Source: Alphaproteobacteria bacterium
GTDB lineage: Bacteria > Pseudomonadota > Alphaproteobacteria > UBA8366
NCBI GenBank assembly: GCA_021774335.1
Contig: JAJFJD010000020.1
Coordinates: 124,001 to 188,000, forward strand
Direction of reading: 5' to 3'
Length of the DNA stretch: 64,000 nt
Shown: positions 8,375 to 16,784 of the stretch, one piece after another
Layout of the letters: every line of letters begins with the position of its first letter
Position numbering within the stretch: the first letter of the stretch is position 1
Translations under genes and position numbers: made by a program
Notes under the pieces: generated by a model
Database searches by the model: none
The model's input: only the letters and a program-made list of their open reading frames with translations
What the model was told of the DNA's origin: nothing

Positions 8375-9250
8375 ATGAAGCCATCACCCTTTTCCTATCA
8401 CCGGCCGGACAGCGTCGACGAGGCCCTCGGCCTGCTGACGACACTCGACGATCCGAAGATTCTCGCCGGTGGGCAATCGCTCATGCCGATGATGAATTTC
8501 CGTTACGTCATGCCGGCCAACCTGATCGACATCAACCGGATCGAGGATTTGAGCCGGATCGAGGACGCGGGCGACATGCTGCGGATCGGCGCGATGGCGC
8601 GACAGCGGGATCTCGAATTCTCCGACATCGTGAAGGCGCGCTGCCCACTGCTGCATGCCGCGCTGCTGAATGTCGGCCACGTCCAGACCCGCAACCGGGG
8701 CACGATCGGCGGCAGCCTGTCGCATCTCGACCCGGCGGCGGAATTGCCGGCCGCGCTGATGGCGCTTGATGCGACGATGCATGTCGGCAGCAAACGCGGC
8801 ACGCGCGACGTCGCCATCAAGGATTGGGCGATGGGCTACATGACGCCCAATCTCGAAATGGACGAAATGCTGACCGCGATCACGATCCCCGTCTGGCCCG
8901 AAGGGCATGGCGCCGGCTTCGTCGAATTCGCGCGTCGTCACGGCGATTTCGCAATGGCGGGCACCGCCGCGATGCTTGCCCTGTCGCCGTCCGGCACGAT
9001 TGTGCGCGCGGCCCTGGCAGTCACCGGCGTGGATATCGGCCCGGTACGATTGCATGACGCCGAAGCGATGCTGACCGGCCAAACGCCGAGCGACACGCTC
9101 TTCGCCGATGCGGCGCAAACCGCCAGCGCGGTGCCCGGCCTCGACGACGTGCATGCCTCGAAAGAATATCGGCAAAAACTCGCCATCGTCATGACCAGAC
9201 GCGCCTTGGCACAGGCCCATGCTCAAATCCAAGGAGGTGGCGATGACTGA
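8375..9250 (+). CDS. CoxM-like FAD-binding subunit of a molybdenum hydroxylase
   Basis: This 291-residue medium subunit of the xanthine dehydrogenase/CODH family has the two FAD-binding loops ILAGGQSLMPMMNFR (near residue 30) and GTIGGSLSHLDPAAELP (near residue 110). The C-terminal CO_deh_flav_C domain contains a KEYRQKLA segment. It passes electrons from the 2Fe-2S subunit to FAD and onward to an acceptor. Its 3' end overlaps the start of coxS by eight bases, and the ribosome site of coxS lies inside this gene, so subunit synthesis is probably coupled. Confidence 0.9.
   Translation: MKPSPFSYHRPDSVDEALGLLTTLDDPKILAGGQSLMPMMNFRYVMPANLIDINRIEDLSRIEDAGDMLRIGAMARQRDLEFSDIVKARCPLLHAALLNVGHVQTRNRGTIGGSLSHLDPAAELPAALMALDATMHVGSKRGTRDVAIKDWAMGYMTPNLEMDEMLTAITIPVWPEGHGAGFVEFARRHGDFAMAGTAAMLALSPSGTIVRAALAVTGVDIGPVRLHDAEAMLTGQTPSDTLFADAAQTASAVPGLDDVHASKEYRQKLAIVMTRRALAQAHAQIQGGGDD
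9231..9238 (+). promoter_or_regulatory. Ribosome-binding site that fixes the coxS-like start
   Basis: AAGGAGGT lies four bases before the ATG at 9243 and is a near-perfect anti-16S match. It favours that ATG over the upstream ATG at 9219, which would add eight residues and has no such site. Confidence 0.7.
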
Positions 9251-9728
9251 TCGTATGACCATATCGCTGACCGTAAACGGCGATGAAGTCTCGCGCGAAG
9301 TGCCGGTCCGGATGACGTTGGCCGATTTCCTGCGCCATGAGCTGGAACTGACGGGCACCCATCTCGGCTGTGAGCACGGTGTCTGCGGCGCCTGCACCAT
9401 CCTCATGAACGGGCGGACGGCGCGATCCTGCCTGACGCTGGCGGTACAGGCGGACGGGCAATCGATCGACACCATCGAGGGCATGGCCGATGGCGACGAC
9501 CTGTCACCGCTTCAACAGGCCTTTATCGATCAGCACGGCCTGCAATGCGGCTTCTGTACGCCGGGGATGCTCGCCACGATCACCGAATTGTTGAACACCA
9601 TTCCCGATCCAACGGAACAGGAAGTCCGCGAATGGCTGTCGGGCAACGCCTGCCGCTGCACCGGCTACCAGGGGATCGTCGATGCCGCCCTCGCCGCCGC
9701 CAAGACCCTGCAGGAGAGAGCCTCGTGA
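9243..9728 (+). CDS. CoxS-like 2Fe-2S subunit of a molybdenum hydroxylase
   Basis: This 161-residue iron-sulfur subunit has an N-terminal plant-ferredoxin domain with CEHGVCGACTILMNG and a later RSC for one 2Fe-2S cluster. A C-terminal helical domain with CGFCTPGM and NACRCTGYQGI binds the second. All eight cysteines are visible. It carries electrons from the molybdenum centre of the large subunit to the FAD subunit. The stop overlaps the GTG of coxL by four bases (GTGA). Confidence 0.93.
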   Translation: MTDRMTISLTVNGDEVSREVPVRMTLADFLRHELELTGTHLGCEHGVCGACTILMNGRTARSCLTLAVQADGQSIDTIEGMADGDDLSPLQQAFIDQHGLQCGFCTPGMLATITELLNTIPDPTEQEVREWLSGNACRCTGYQGIVDAALAAAKTLQERAS

Positions 9729-12052
9729 GTTGGGTCGGCAGCTCGGTCAAGCGGGTCGAAGACCCTGCCCTGCTGCAAGGCAAGGGCCAGTTCGTCGACG
9801 ATATTCATCTGCCGAACATGGTCGAAGCGGCGATCCTGCGCAGCCCCTACGCCCATGCCCGGATCGGGACGATCGACGCCACCGAGGCGCTCGCCATGCC
9901 CGGCGTGCACGCGGTGATAACCCATGCCGACCTGCCCGCCGAATTGCAGACGCCGATCCCCCTGCTCGTGCCGAACCCGGCGATTCACTATCCGGTGATG
10001 CAATATGTCCTGGCCAAGGATGCCGTGCGGTTCGCGGGGGAAGCGATCGCCGTGATCGTGGCCGATGACCGCTATATCGCCGAAGACGCTGCGGAGCGGA
10101 TCATGGTCGACTTCGACCCCCTGCCCGCAGCCGGCGATTTCCGCGCCGCGCTGGAACCGGGTGCGCCCACGGCGCATGCGGAGCGTGACAATAACGTCGC
10201 CGCCGAATTCAGTCAGGCCTACGGCGATATCGACAGCGCCTTCGCCAATGCAGCACACGTCTTTCGCGAGGAATTGTTCCAGCATCGGGGTGCGGGGCAT
10301 CCCATCGAATGCCGCACCATGCTGGCCGCGCATGACACAGTCACCGATACGCTGACCATCTGGGCCAACACCCAGGCGCCGCATCGCCTACGCGATGTCT
10401 ATTGCCGGATGACCGGGGCGGCGGACAATCAGGTCCGTGTGATCTCCCCGGATACCGGCGGCGGCTTCGGGTCCAAGGTGCAGGCCTACCCAGAACATAT
10501 GGCGATCGCCGCCACGGCAACGAAACTCCGCCGGCCGGTCAAATATATCGAGGACCGGCGCGAACATTTTCTCGCCACCCATCAGGAGCGCGACCAGCTC
10601 TGGGACGTGGAAATCGCCGTCGACGCGGACGCAAAAATCCTCGGCGTGCGCGGCACGCTGCTGCATGACAGCGGCGCGTATCTGCCCTGGGGCATCATCA
10701 CGCCCTTCATCTCGGCATCGACAACGCCGGGGCCGTATGTTCTGCCCAGCTACAAACTCGACGTCACCTGCGTCTTCACCAACAAGGTCGCGACGACGCC
10801 GGTGCGCGGGGCCGGACGCCCGCAGGCGACCTTTGCGATGGAACGCCTGATGGACCGCGTCGCCCGCGAACTGAACCTGGACCCGGCCGAGGTGCGGCGG
10901 CGCAACTACGTTCCAGCAGAGGCGATGCCCTATGCGGTCGGCCTGACCTTCCGCGACGGCAGTCCGGTCGTCTACGACAGCGGCGACTATCCCGCCTGTC
11001 AGGTGAAGGCGCTGGAGCTATCCGGCTACGACGCCTTCCGCGCGAAACAAACGGCGGCGCGGAGCGAAGGCCGATATATCGGCATCGGCGTCGGCAGCTA
11101 TGTGGAAGGCACCGGCCTGGGTCCGTTCGAAGGTGCCACGGTCAAAGTCACACCGGGCGGGCATGTCATCGCCCAGATCGGCGCGTCGGCGCAGGGACAG
11201 GGTCACCGGACCATGTTCGCGCAGATCGTCGCCGACCGGCTCGGCGTCACGCCCGACGACGTCACCGTGACTGGCGGCAATAGTTCGGACCTGGCGCACG
11301 GCATCGGCACCTTCGCCAGCCGGGTGACGGCGAATGCGGGATCCTCGGCCCATGTCGCAGCCAATAACGTGCGGGACAAAATTCTCAAGATCGCAGCAAA
11401 CCTGCTGGAGGCATCCGAAGAGGACCTGGAGCTTGAAGGCGGCCGCGTTTTCGTAAAAGGCGTGCCCGAGATGGGCAAGAGCTTCGGCGAGATTGCCATC
11501 GTCGCGAACGGCATGCCCGGCTTTTCGATGCCCGACGGAATCTCGGTTGGGCTCGACGACACGACCTACTTCAAACCGGAACGGTCGACCTATGCCAACG
11601 GCTGTCACGTCGTCGAGGTCGAGGTGGATATCGAGACCGGCAACGTCGAGATCCTGCGATACGTTACCGCGCATGACTGCGGCACCATCATCAACCCGAT
11701 GATGGTCGAAGGTCAGGTCGCCGGCGGCGTGGTGCACGGCATCGGCAATGCCCTGTTCGAATGGATGCGCTACGACGACAGCGCGCAGCCGACGACGGTG
11801 AATTTCGGCGAGTATCTGTTGCCGATGGCGGCCGAGATGCCAAACATCGAGCAAACCCATATCGAATCGCCGACGCCTTTGAATCCACTCGGCGTGAAGG
11901 GTGCAGGCGAAGGCGGCACGATCCCCGCCGCCGCCGTCATCGCGTCCGCCATCGACGATGCATTGCGTCCCTTCGGCGTCAAAATCACACAGGTGCCGGT
12001 AATGCCGGAATACCTGCTCGACCTGATCGCGCAAGGGCGCGGCACCGACTAA
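9725..12052 (+). CDS. CoxL-like large molybdopterin subunit (xanthine dehydrogenase family, CODH form II-like)
   Basis: The open frame runs further upstream, but the GTG at 9725, overlapping the coxS stop, gives a normal 775-residue protein beginning MSWVGSSVKRVEDPALLQGKG-like sequence. Molybdenum-cofactor segments are present: DTGGGFGSKVQAYPEH, the VRGAGRPQATFAMERLMD active-site loop, AQGQGHRTMFAQIVADRLG and the catalytic-glutamate motif VKGAGEGGTIPAAA. True CO dehydrogenases (form I) carry AYxCSFR in the active-site loop. Here the loop reads PVRGAGRP, so oxidation of CO is unlikely; hydroxylation of an organic substrate with water as oxygen donor is the family's usual reaction. The operon order CoxG-M-S-L supports a working heterotrimer. 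Confidence 0.9.
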   Translation: MSWVGSSVKRVEDPALLQGKGQFVDDIHLPNMVEAAILRSPYAHARIGTIDATEALAMPGVHAVITHADLPAELQTPIPLLVPNPAIHYPVMQYVLAKDAVRFAGEAIAVIVADDRYIAEDAAERIMVDFDPLPAAGDFRAALEPGAPTAHAERDNNVAAEFSQAYGDIDSAFANAAHVFREELFQHRGAGHPIECRTMLAAHDTVTDTLTIWANTQAPHRLRDVYCRMTGAADNQVRVISPDTGGGFGSKVQAYPEHMAIAATATKLRRPVKYIEDRREHFLATHQERDQLWDVEIAVDADAKILGVRGTLLHDSGAYLPWGIITPFISASTTPGPYVLPSYKLDVTCVFTNKVATTPVRGAGRPQATFAMERLMDRVARELNLDPAEVRRRNYVPAEAMPYAVGLTFRDGSPVVYDSGDYPACQVKALELSGYDAFRAKQTAARSEGRYIGIGVGSYVEGTGLGPFEGATVKVTPGGHVIAQIGASAQGQGHRTMFAQIVADRLGVTPDDVTVTGGNSSDLAHGIGTFASRVTANAGSSAHVAANNVRDKILKIAANLLEASEEDLELEGGRVFVKGVPEMGKSFGEIAIVANGMPGFSMPDGISVGLDDTTYFKPERSTYANGCHVVEVEVDIETGNVEILRYVTAHDCGTIINPMMVEGQVAGGVVHGIGNALFEWMRYDDSAQPTTVNFGEYLLPMAAEMPNIEQTHIESPTPLNPLGVKGAGEGGTIPAAAVIASAIDDALRPFGVKITQVPVMPEYLLDLIAQGRGTD

Positions 12053-12092
12053 TCAACCATACGATCAAAAACGAATTCACTCGGAGGACAAT

Positions 12093-12812
12093 ATGGCCAA
12101 GGAAATCCTGATCGAAAAGAAAGGCCGGATCGTGCACATCACGCTCAACCGGCCCCGCAAGGGCAACGTGATGAGCACCAAGATGAAGGAGATCCTGACC
12201 GATACGGTGGACGGCCTCGGCCGCGACGGCAAGACCTGCGCCATCGTGCTGCGCGGCAGCGGTAAGGATTTCTGCCACGGCCGTGAGCAAAAGCTGCCCG
12301 GCGGCCCGCCGAAGAACGGCTTCGATTTGCATGCGCGGGCCATGAGCAAGATCCTCGCCGTCTACACCGCCTTCCGGAACTGCCCGATCCCGATCATCTC
12401 GGTCGTGCACGGCAAGGCGCTCGGTTTCGGCTGCGCACTGGTCGGCGGGTCGGACGTCGCCTATGCCTCGGACCAGGCACGGTTCGCGCTGCCCGAAATG
12501 CTGCATGGCACCGCGCCGACTCTCGCCATGGCGGCGCTGGCCAAGGTCGCGCCGAAGACGGTGACAGACCTGGTCTATTCGGTGGAAGAGATCGATGCGC
12601 AGACCGCGCTGTCCTCTGGCCTGGTCAGCCGCGTCTTCGCGCCCGACGACCTGGCGCCTGCAGTCGATGGATTGCTGAAGCGGCTCTCAAGCTTCGATCC
12701 GATCGACATCGCCGCAGTGAAACGCTTCCAGTTGACCGGCCCGTCGCTGCACCCGGACATCATGTCTGATTTGGCGGGCTACACGCTGGCGACGGTGCGT
12801 TCACGCCGCTGA
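12093..12812 (+). CDS. Enoyl-CoA hydratase/isomerase-family protein
   Basis: This is a 239-residue crotonase-fold protein beginning with the usual two strands (ILIEKKGRIVHITLNRPRKG). The oxyanion segment is around residues 51-66. Of the two catalytic glutamates of classical hydratases, the second is present (Glu135 in FALPEM), but the first is replaced by Ala in GFGCALVGG. It may therefore be an isomerase, hydrolase or lyase of the superfamily rather than a standard hydratase. An ATG with upstream CGGAGG, 40 bases after coxL, suggests it ends the sucCD-coxGMSL-type operon. Its last 12 bases overlap the 3' end of the convergent flavoprotein gene. Confidence 0.85.
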   Translation: MAKEILIEKKGRIVHITLNRPRKGNVMSTKMKEILTDTVDGLGRDGKTCAIVLRGSGKDFCHGREQKLPGGPPKNGFDLHARAMSKILAVYTAFRNCPIPIISVVHGKALGFGCALVGGSDVAYASDQARFALPEMLHGTAPTLAMAALAKVAPKTVTDLVYSVEEIDAQTALSSGLVSRVFAPDDLAPAVDGLLKRLSSFDPIDIAAVKRFQLTGPSLHPDIMSDLAGYTLATVRSRR

Positions 12813-14270
12813 GTTCGCCCGCCCTGCATGCAATCCGGCGCGGCGTCCGAAGACCGCGCCGCGCAGCACCGACGTGGCGCCGGGATACTTGCCGTAATAC
12901 ATGCCCATCGTCTCCCCTGCCGCGTAGAGGCCGGGGATGATCTCGCCGCTGGTGTTGAGGACCTGCGCGTCGGCGGTCGCCTTCAATCCACCGAAGGTGA
13001 AGGTGTTCGACGAAATGATCGGATAGGCCTTGAACGGCGGCCGGGCAATGGGCGCGGCCCAGTTGGATTTCGGTGGCGCCAGATCGCGTGTCGCCAACCC
13101 ATCGACCGTATATGGATCGGTCTCACCCTCGACGCAGGCGGCGTTGTAGGCATCCACCGTATTTAGCAGGGCTGCCGCGGGGATGCCGAGATCGACCGCC
13201 AAGGCCTCCAGCGTCGCCGCTTCGATCGGCGACTGGTCGGACCGGACGCAGCGCTGCCAATTCTCGATCTCGTCGACCGCCGCGTCCAGAATGCACCAGG
13301 CGATCCCGCCCGGCTGTTTGCGGATCGTGCGCGCGATCTCCTCGTAGTTGGCGTCGACCGAGCCCGGCGCTTCGTCGGTGAAGCGCACGCCGTCCTGGTT
13401 CACAAGAATGCCCTGGGTGAAAATCATCACGATCGGTTCGGTCACGCCCGAGCGCGGATCGATCGGCTGCGCGTGGTATTCGCTGTAGTCGCCCGCCGGG
13501 GACGCACCGATGTCGAGGCTCATGCGAATGCCTTCGCCCTTGTTGTAGTAGCCGCCGCGCGCGACCGGCCGCATGTAGCGCCCGCTTTCGCCGAGATAGT
13601 GCGCGACCATTTCCGGGTTTCCCTCGAAGCCGCCGCAGGCCAGGATCACCGCCCCCGCCTTCAGCCGGACCAGCCGGTTGTTCTTGCCCGTCGCGTTGAG
13701 ACCAACGACGCGCCCATCGTCGTCCTGCATCAAAGATTGCGCCGTCGTCTCGTAGAAAAACTCGGCGCCGCGTTCCTCGGCGAGCGGGGCCATCGTCTCC
13801 ACCAGGGCCAGTCCGCCGCCGCTGATCGAGATGCGCGGGGACGACCGCGCGGTCAGGCCGAAATAGTCGATGTCGCCGAAGCGGACGCCCTGCTCCTTGA
13901 GCCAGGCGATGGTCGGCGGCGCGCCTTCTGCGAAGGTCGAGACGAGTTCGGGATCGGCGAAGGGCATGGTCTTCACCACGCCAGGCCAATTCTCGTAATC
14001 CGCGGCGGTCTCCGCGACCATCACCGGATCGAGGTGATAACCTGAATTGGCGGCGAACATATCCTCGAAATCGGGTGAAATCTCGGTTTCGCTCGACATG
14101 CGGATGGCCGCGGTCGTGTAACGCGTATTGCCGCCGCGCTCCTCCATCGGCGCGCGTTCCAGCACCGCCACGCGAGCGCCCGTTTCCAGCGCCGCCACCG
14201 CGGCCGACAGGCCCGCCACGCCGCAACCGACTACGACGACGTCGAATTCCTGTGTCTTGCTGCCCGACAT
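12801..14270 (-). CDS. FAD-dependent tricarballylate dehydrogenase-like flavoprotein
   Basis: This 489-residue flavoprotein of the fumarate reductase/succinate dehydrogenase superfamily has a Rossmann motif (VVVVGCGVAGLSAAVAALE, residues 11-29) and an LERAP strand. It continues with RGGNTRYTTAAIRM and a C-terminal AGETMGMYYGKYPGATSVLRG FAD loop. The GGNTRYT segment and length resemble TcuA/CobZ N-terminal type tricarballylate dehydrogenases, which oxidise tricarballylate to cis-aconitate. No TcuB-like iron-sulfur partner is in the window, so the assignment is to family only. It is divergent from an MmgE/PrpD gene with only 79 bases between them, and the two may share control. Confidence 0.78.
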   Translation of the reverse strand: MSGSKTQEFDVVVVGCGVAGLSAAVAALETGARVAVLERAPMEERGGNTRYTTAAIRMSSETEISPDFEDMFAANSGYHLDPVMVAETAADYENWPGVVKTMPFADPELVSTFAEGAPPTIAWLKEQGVRFGDIDYFGLTARSSPRISISGGGLALVETMAPLAEERGAEFFYETTAQSLMQDDDGRVVGLNATGKNNRLVRLKAGAVILACGGFEGNPEMVAHYLGESGRYMRPVARGGYYNKGEGIRMSLDIGASPAGDYSEYHAQPIDPRSGVTEPIVMIFTQGILVNQDGVRFTDEAPGSVDANYEEIARTIRKQPGGIAWCILDAAVDEIENWQRCVRSDQSPIEAATLEALAVDLGIPAAALLNTVDAYNAACVEGETDPYTVDGLATRDLAPPKSNWAAPIARPPFKAYPIISSNTFTFGGLKATADAQVLNTSGEIIPGLYAAGETMGMYYGKYPGATSVLRGAVFGRRAGLHAGRANSAA

Positions 14271-14294
14271 GCCTCGAATCCCGCTCTGTGGTAA

Positions 14295-14304
14295 TGTCCG
14301 GACA
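14295..14304. promoter_or_regulatory. Perfect 10-bp palindrome in a divergent promoter gap
   Basis: TGTCCGGACA lies in the 79-base gap between the divergent tricarballylate-dehydrogenase-like and MmgE/PrpD genes. Its central position and perfect symmetry make it a possible operator. No regulator gene lies close by, and a 10-bp palindrome can occur by chance. Confidence 0.3.
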
Positions 14305-14349
14305 AGTTAATAGCCTAACAGCAATGGCAGCAAATACACGGAGGATCAC

Positions 14350-15753
14350 ATGGCCCACGACGGCGTCCGGGACAACCCTTACACACGCGGCATGGCGGAG
14401 TTCGTCTCCGGCCTGACCTATGACGATATTCCGGCCGAAGTGCGCCAGCGCATCAAGCTACTGATGCTCGATTCCTTGGGCTGCGGCCTTTACGGCGTCG
14501 ACCTGGAATGGACCCGGATCGTTCGGGAAACGATGCAGGCCATCGACCACACGACGGACGGCTGCCGCCTGTGGGGCACCGACCAGAAACTCTCCGCGCC
14601 GCATGCCGCCCTAATCAACGGCACCATGGTGCAGGGCTTCGAACTGGACGACGTGCACCGGCGGGGTGTGATGCATGTGGGCGCGGTGGTTTTGCCCGCG
14701 CTGATCGCGGTCACCGAGATGAAGGGCGGCCTCAACGGCAAGGACTTCCTGACGGCGGCGGTCGCGGGGTACGAGATCGGACCGCGCGTCGGCATCTGCA
14801 TGGGCCAGGAACATATCGGCCAAGGCTGGCATTCGGGTGCCACGCTCGGTGTCTTCTCCGCCGCGGCCGGCGCGGCGCGCGGGCTCAACCTCTCATCGGA
14901 ACAGACGATCCACGCCCTCGGCGTCGCCGGAACACAGGCCGCCGGTTTGATGGCCGCGCAGTACGGCGCGATGGTGAAACGCATGCATGCGGGCCGGGCC
15001 TCGCAAAGCGGACTCTACGGCGCGCTGCTCGCAGCGAACGGCTTCACCGGCATCGTCGACGTGCTGGAAAGCGAGTATGGCGGTTTCTGCTCCACCTTCT
15101 CGCGGTCCCAGGACCGGTTCGAGCTGGCCGAACTCACCAAGGGTCTCGGCAGCGATTGGGAGACCATGCGCATCAGCTTGAAATTCTATTCCTGTGTCGG
15201 CAGCAACCACACCACGCTGGACGCCATCCGCACGATGCAGGAACGCCACCCCTTCGGCGCGGAGGATGTGGAGCGCTTCGTGGTGCATGGATCGCAGGTG
15301 ACGGTCGATCACGTCGGATGGGCGTACAAGCCCGAGGGCCTGACCTCGGCGCAGCTCAACCTGCCCTTCTGCGTCGCGACCTACATGCTGGAAGGCGACT
15401 GTTTCGTCGAACAGTTCACCGAGGACTGCGTCGCCAACCCGGAGCGCATGGCCTATTGCGAACGGGTGGAAACGATGCACGACGCGGAAATCACCGCCAA
15501 AGGCTCAACCGCCCGCCACGAGGTCTGGGTCGAGACCTTCCTCAAGGACGGCACGCATCTGCAGGAACGCTGCGAAGCGCCGCGCGGCAGCGAGTTCAGC
15601 TTCGCATCCGAGGCCGACGTCGCGGCGAAGTTCGAGAAACTGGCGATACATACCCTGCCCAATGCGCAGATGGCCGAACTGCGCGACGCGATCCTGAACA
15701 TGGAAGATCTGAAAGACGCGGGCGACATTCCGCGACTGTTGAGCAAGGGGTAG
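14350..15753 (+). CDS. MmgE/PrpD family protein (first of three)
   Basis: This 467-residue member of the 2-methylcitrate dehydratase family has an all-helical N-terminal domain with MLDSLGCGLYGV and the conserved INGTMVQGFELDDVH and WHSGATLGVFSAAAGAARGL segments. The alpha/beta C-terminal domain follows. PrpD dehydrates 2-methylcitrate to 2-methyl-cis-aconitate; other members are cis-aconitate decarboxylases or of unknown activity. Without the rest of a methylcitrate cycle (prpB, prpC) nearby, the substrate is unknown. The ATG follows CGGAGGATCAC. The nearby tricarballylate-dehydrogenase-like gene suggests a tricarboxylate or its unsaturated product. Confidence 0.85.
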   Translation: MAHDGVRDNPYTRGMAEFVSGLTYDDIPAEVRQRIKLLMLDSLGCGLYGVDLEWTRIVRETMQAIDHTTDGCRLWGTDQKLSAPHAALINGTMVQGFELDDVHRRGVMHVGAVVLPALIAVTEMKGGLNGKDFLTAAVAGYEIGPRVGICMGQEHIGQGWHSGATLGVFSAAAGAARGLNLSSEQTIHALGVAGTQAAGLMAAQYGAMVKRMHAGRASQSGLYGALLAANGFTGIVDVLESEYGGFCSTFSRSQDRFELAELTKGLGSDWETMRISLKFYSCVGSNHTTLDAIRTMQERHPFGAEDVERFVVHGSQVTVDHVGWAYKPEGLTSAQLNLPFCVATYMLEGDCFVEQFTEDCVANPERMAYCERVETMHDAEITAKGSTARHEVWVETFLKDGTHLQERCEAPRGSEFSFASEADVAAKFEKLAIHTLPNAQMAELRDAILNMEDLKDAGDIPRLLSKG

Positions 15754-15788
15754 CGCGACGGCCTGATTGTCGACGTGCAACCGCGCCG

Positions 15789-16775
15789 TCAAAAACTCAT
15801 CAGTTTCATCTGGCTTTCCGGATAGCGCGTGCCCTCGGTCACGCCGATCTCGAACACCGCTTCCAGTGCGGCGCAATCCGCATCGCCGAGCGACACATCC
15901 AATGCCGCGACGTTGCTTTCGAGATGCTGTTGCCGGCGGCTGCCCGGAATCGGCACCACGTCGTCGCCGCGCGACAGCACCCAGGCCAGCGCAATCTGCG
16001 CCTGCGTGCAGCCCTTTTCGGCGGCCAGCGCATCCAGTGGTTCCAACAAGGATAAATTTCGGTTCAGATTCTCGTCGTGGAAGCGTGGATGATCGTGCCG
16101 CCGGTCGCCTTCCGGCAGGTCGTCCACCTGCCGCACCGCACCGCTCAGAAAGCCACGGCCCAGCGGCGAATAGGCAACATACGACACGCCGAGTTCCCGG
16201 CAGGCAGGGAGGATTTCCAGTTCCGGCTCGCGTGACCACAGCGAGTATTCGGATTCCAACGCGGAAATGGGATGCACTGCATGGGCACGGCGCAGGACGT
16301 CGGGCTTGGCTTCCGATAACCCCAGAAAGCGCACCTTGCCCCGCTCGACCAGCCGCGCCATCGCGCCGACCGTATCCTCGATCGGTACTTCGGGATCGAC
16401 CCGGTGCAGGTAATACAGATCGATCACGTCGACACCGAGCCGCTTCAGACTCGCATCACAGGCGACCGGTACGTAGTCCGGCCGGCCGTTGGTACCGCCG
16501 CGCTGCCCTTGCGGGCCGCGAACGTTGCCGAATTTCGTTGTCAGGAAGACATCGTCGCGCCGTCCGGCGATCGCCCGGCCGACAACTTCCTCGTTATGGC
16601 CGCCACCGTAGGCGTCCGAGCTGTCCAACAGGGTGACGCCCAGGTCCAGCGCACGGTTGATCGTCGCCGCAGCGGCCTCGTCATCACGCGGCAACCCGTC
16701 GGGAGAGAACCCGGCGCAACCGAGACCGATCGCCGAAACCTGCGCATCCGTTCTGCCGAGCTCGCGAAACTTCAT
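15789..16775 (-). CDS. Aldo/keto reductase
   Basis: This 328-residue TIM-barrel aldo-keto reductase shows the tetrad: Asp in [12 protein letters not shown] with the following Tyr, Lys in VFLTTKFG, and His in [11 protein letters not shown]. The C-terminal part has [20 protein letters not shown], the NADPH-binding region of this family. It reduces aldehydes or ketones with NADPH in the cytoplasm. It begins nine bases after the stop of the LVIVD gene and is the last gene of the tctCBA-LVIVD operon. The next plus-strand gene converges on it. Confidence 0.88.
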   Translation of the reverse strand: MKFRELGRTDAQVSAIGLGCAGFSPDGLPRDDEAAAATINRALDLGVTLLDSSDAYGGGHNEEVVGRAIAGRRDDVFLTTKFGNVRGPQGQRGGTNGRPDYVPVACDASLKRLGVDVIDLYYLHRVDPEVPIEDTVGAMARLVERGKVRFLGLSEAKPDVLRRAHAVHPISALESEYSLWSREPELEILPACRELGVSYVAYSPLGRGFLSGAVRQVDDLPEGDRRHDHPRFHDENLNRNLSLLEPLDALAAEKGCTQAQIALAWVLSRGDDVVPIPGSRRQQHLESNVAALDVSLGDADCAALEAVFEIGVTEGTRYPESQMKLMSF

Positions 16776-16784
16776 CCGGCCCTC

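Noticed and set aside
8384-9484. Minus-strand frame opposite coxM and coxS
   Set aside because: It is antisense to genes with complete FAD and iron-sulfur motifs; composition is that of a shadow.
9545-9724. N-terminal extension of the coxL frame
   Set aside because: It overlaps coxS in another frame; the GTG at 9725 overlapping the coxS stop gives the normal family start.
9725-12052. Assignment as a true carbon monoxide dehydrogenase
   Set aside because: The active-site loop reads VRGAGRP and lacks the AYxCSFR signature of form I enzymes.
14508-16055. Long plus-strand frame (515 codons) within the MmgE/PrpD and aldo-keto reductase genes
   Set aside because: It overlaps a well-conserved MmgE/PrpD gene in another frame and has no recognisable motif.
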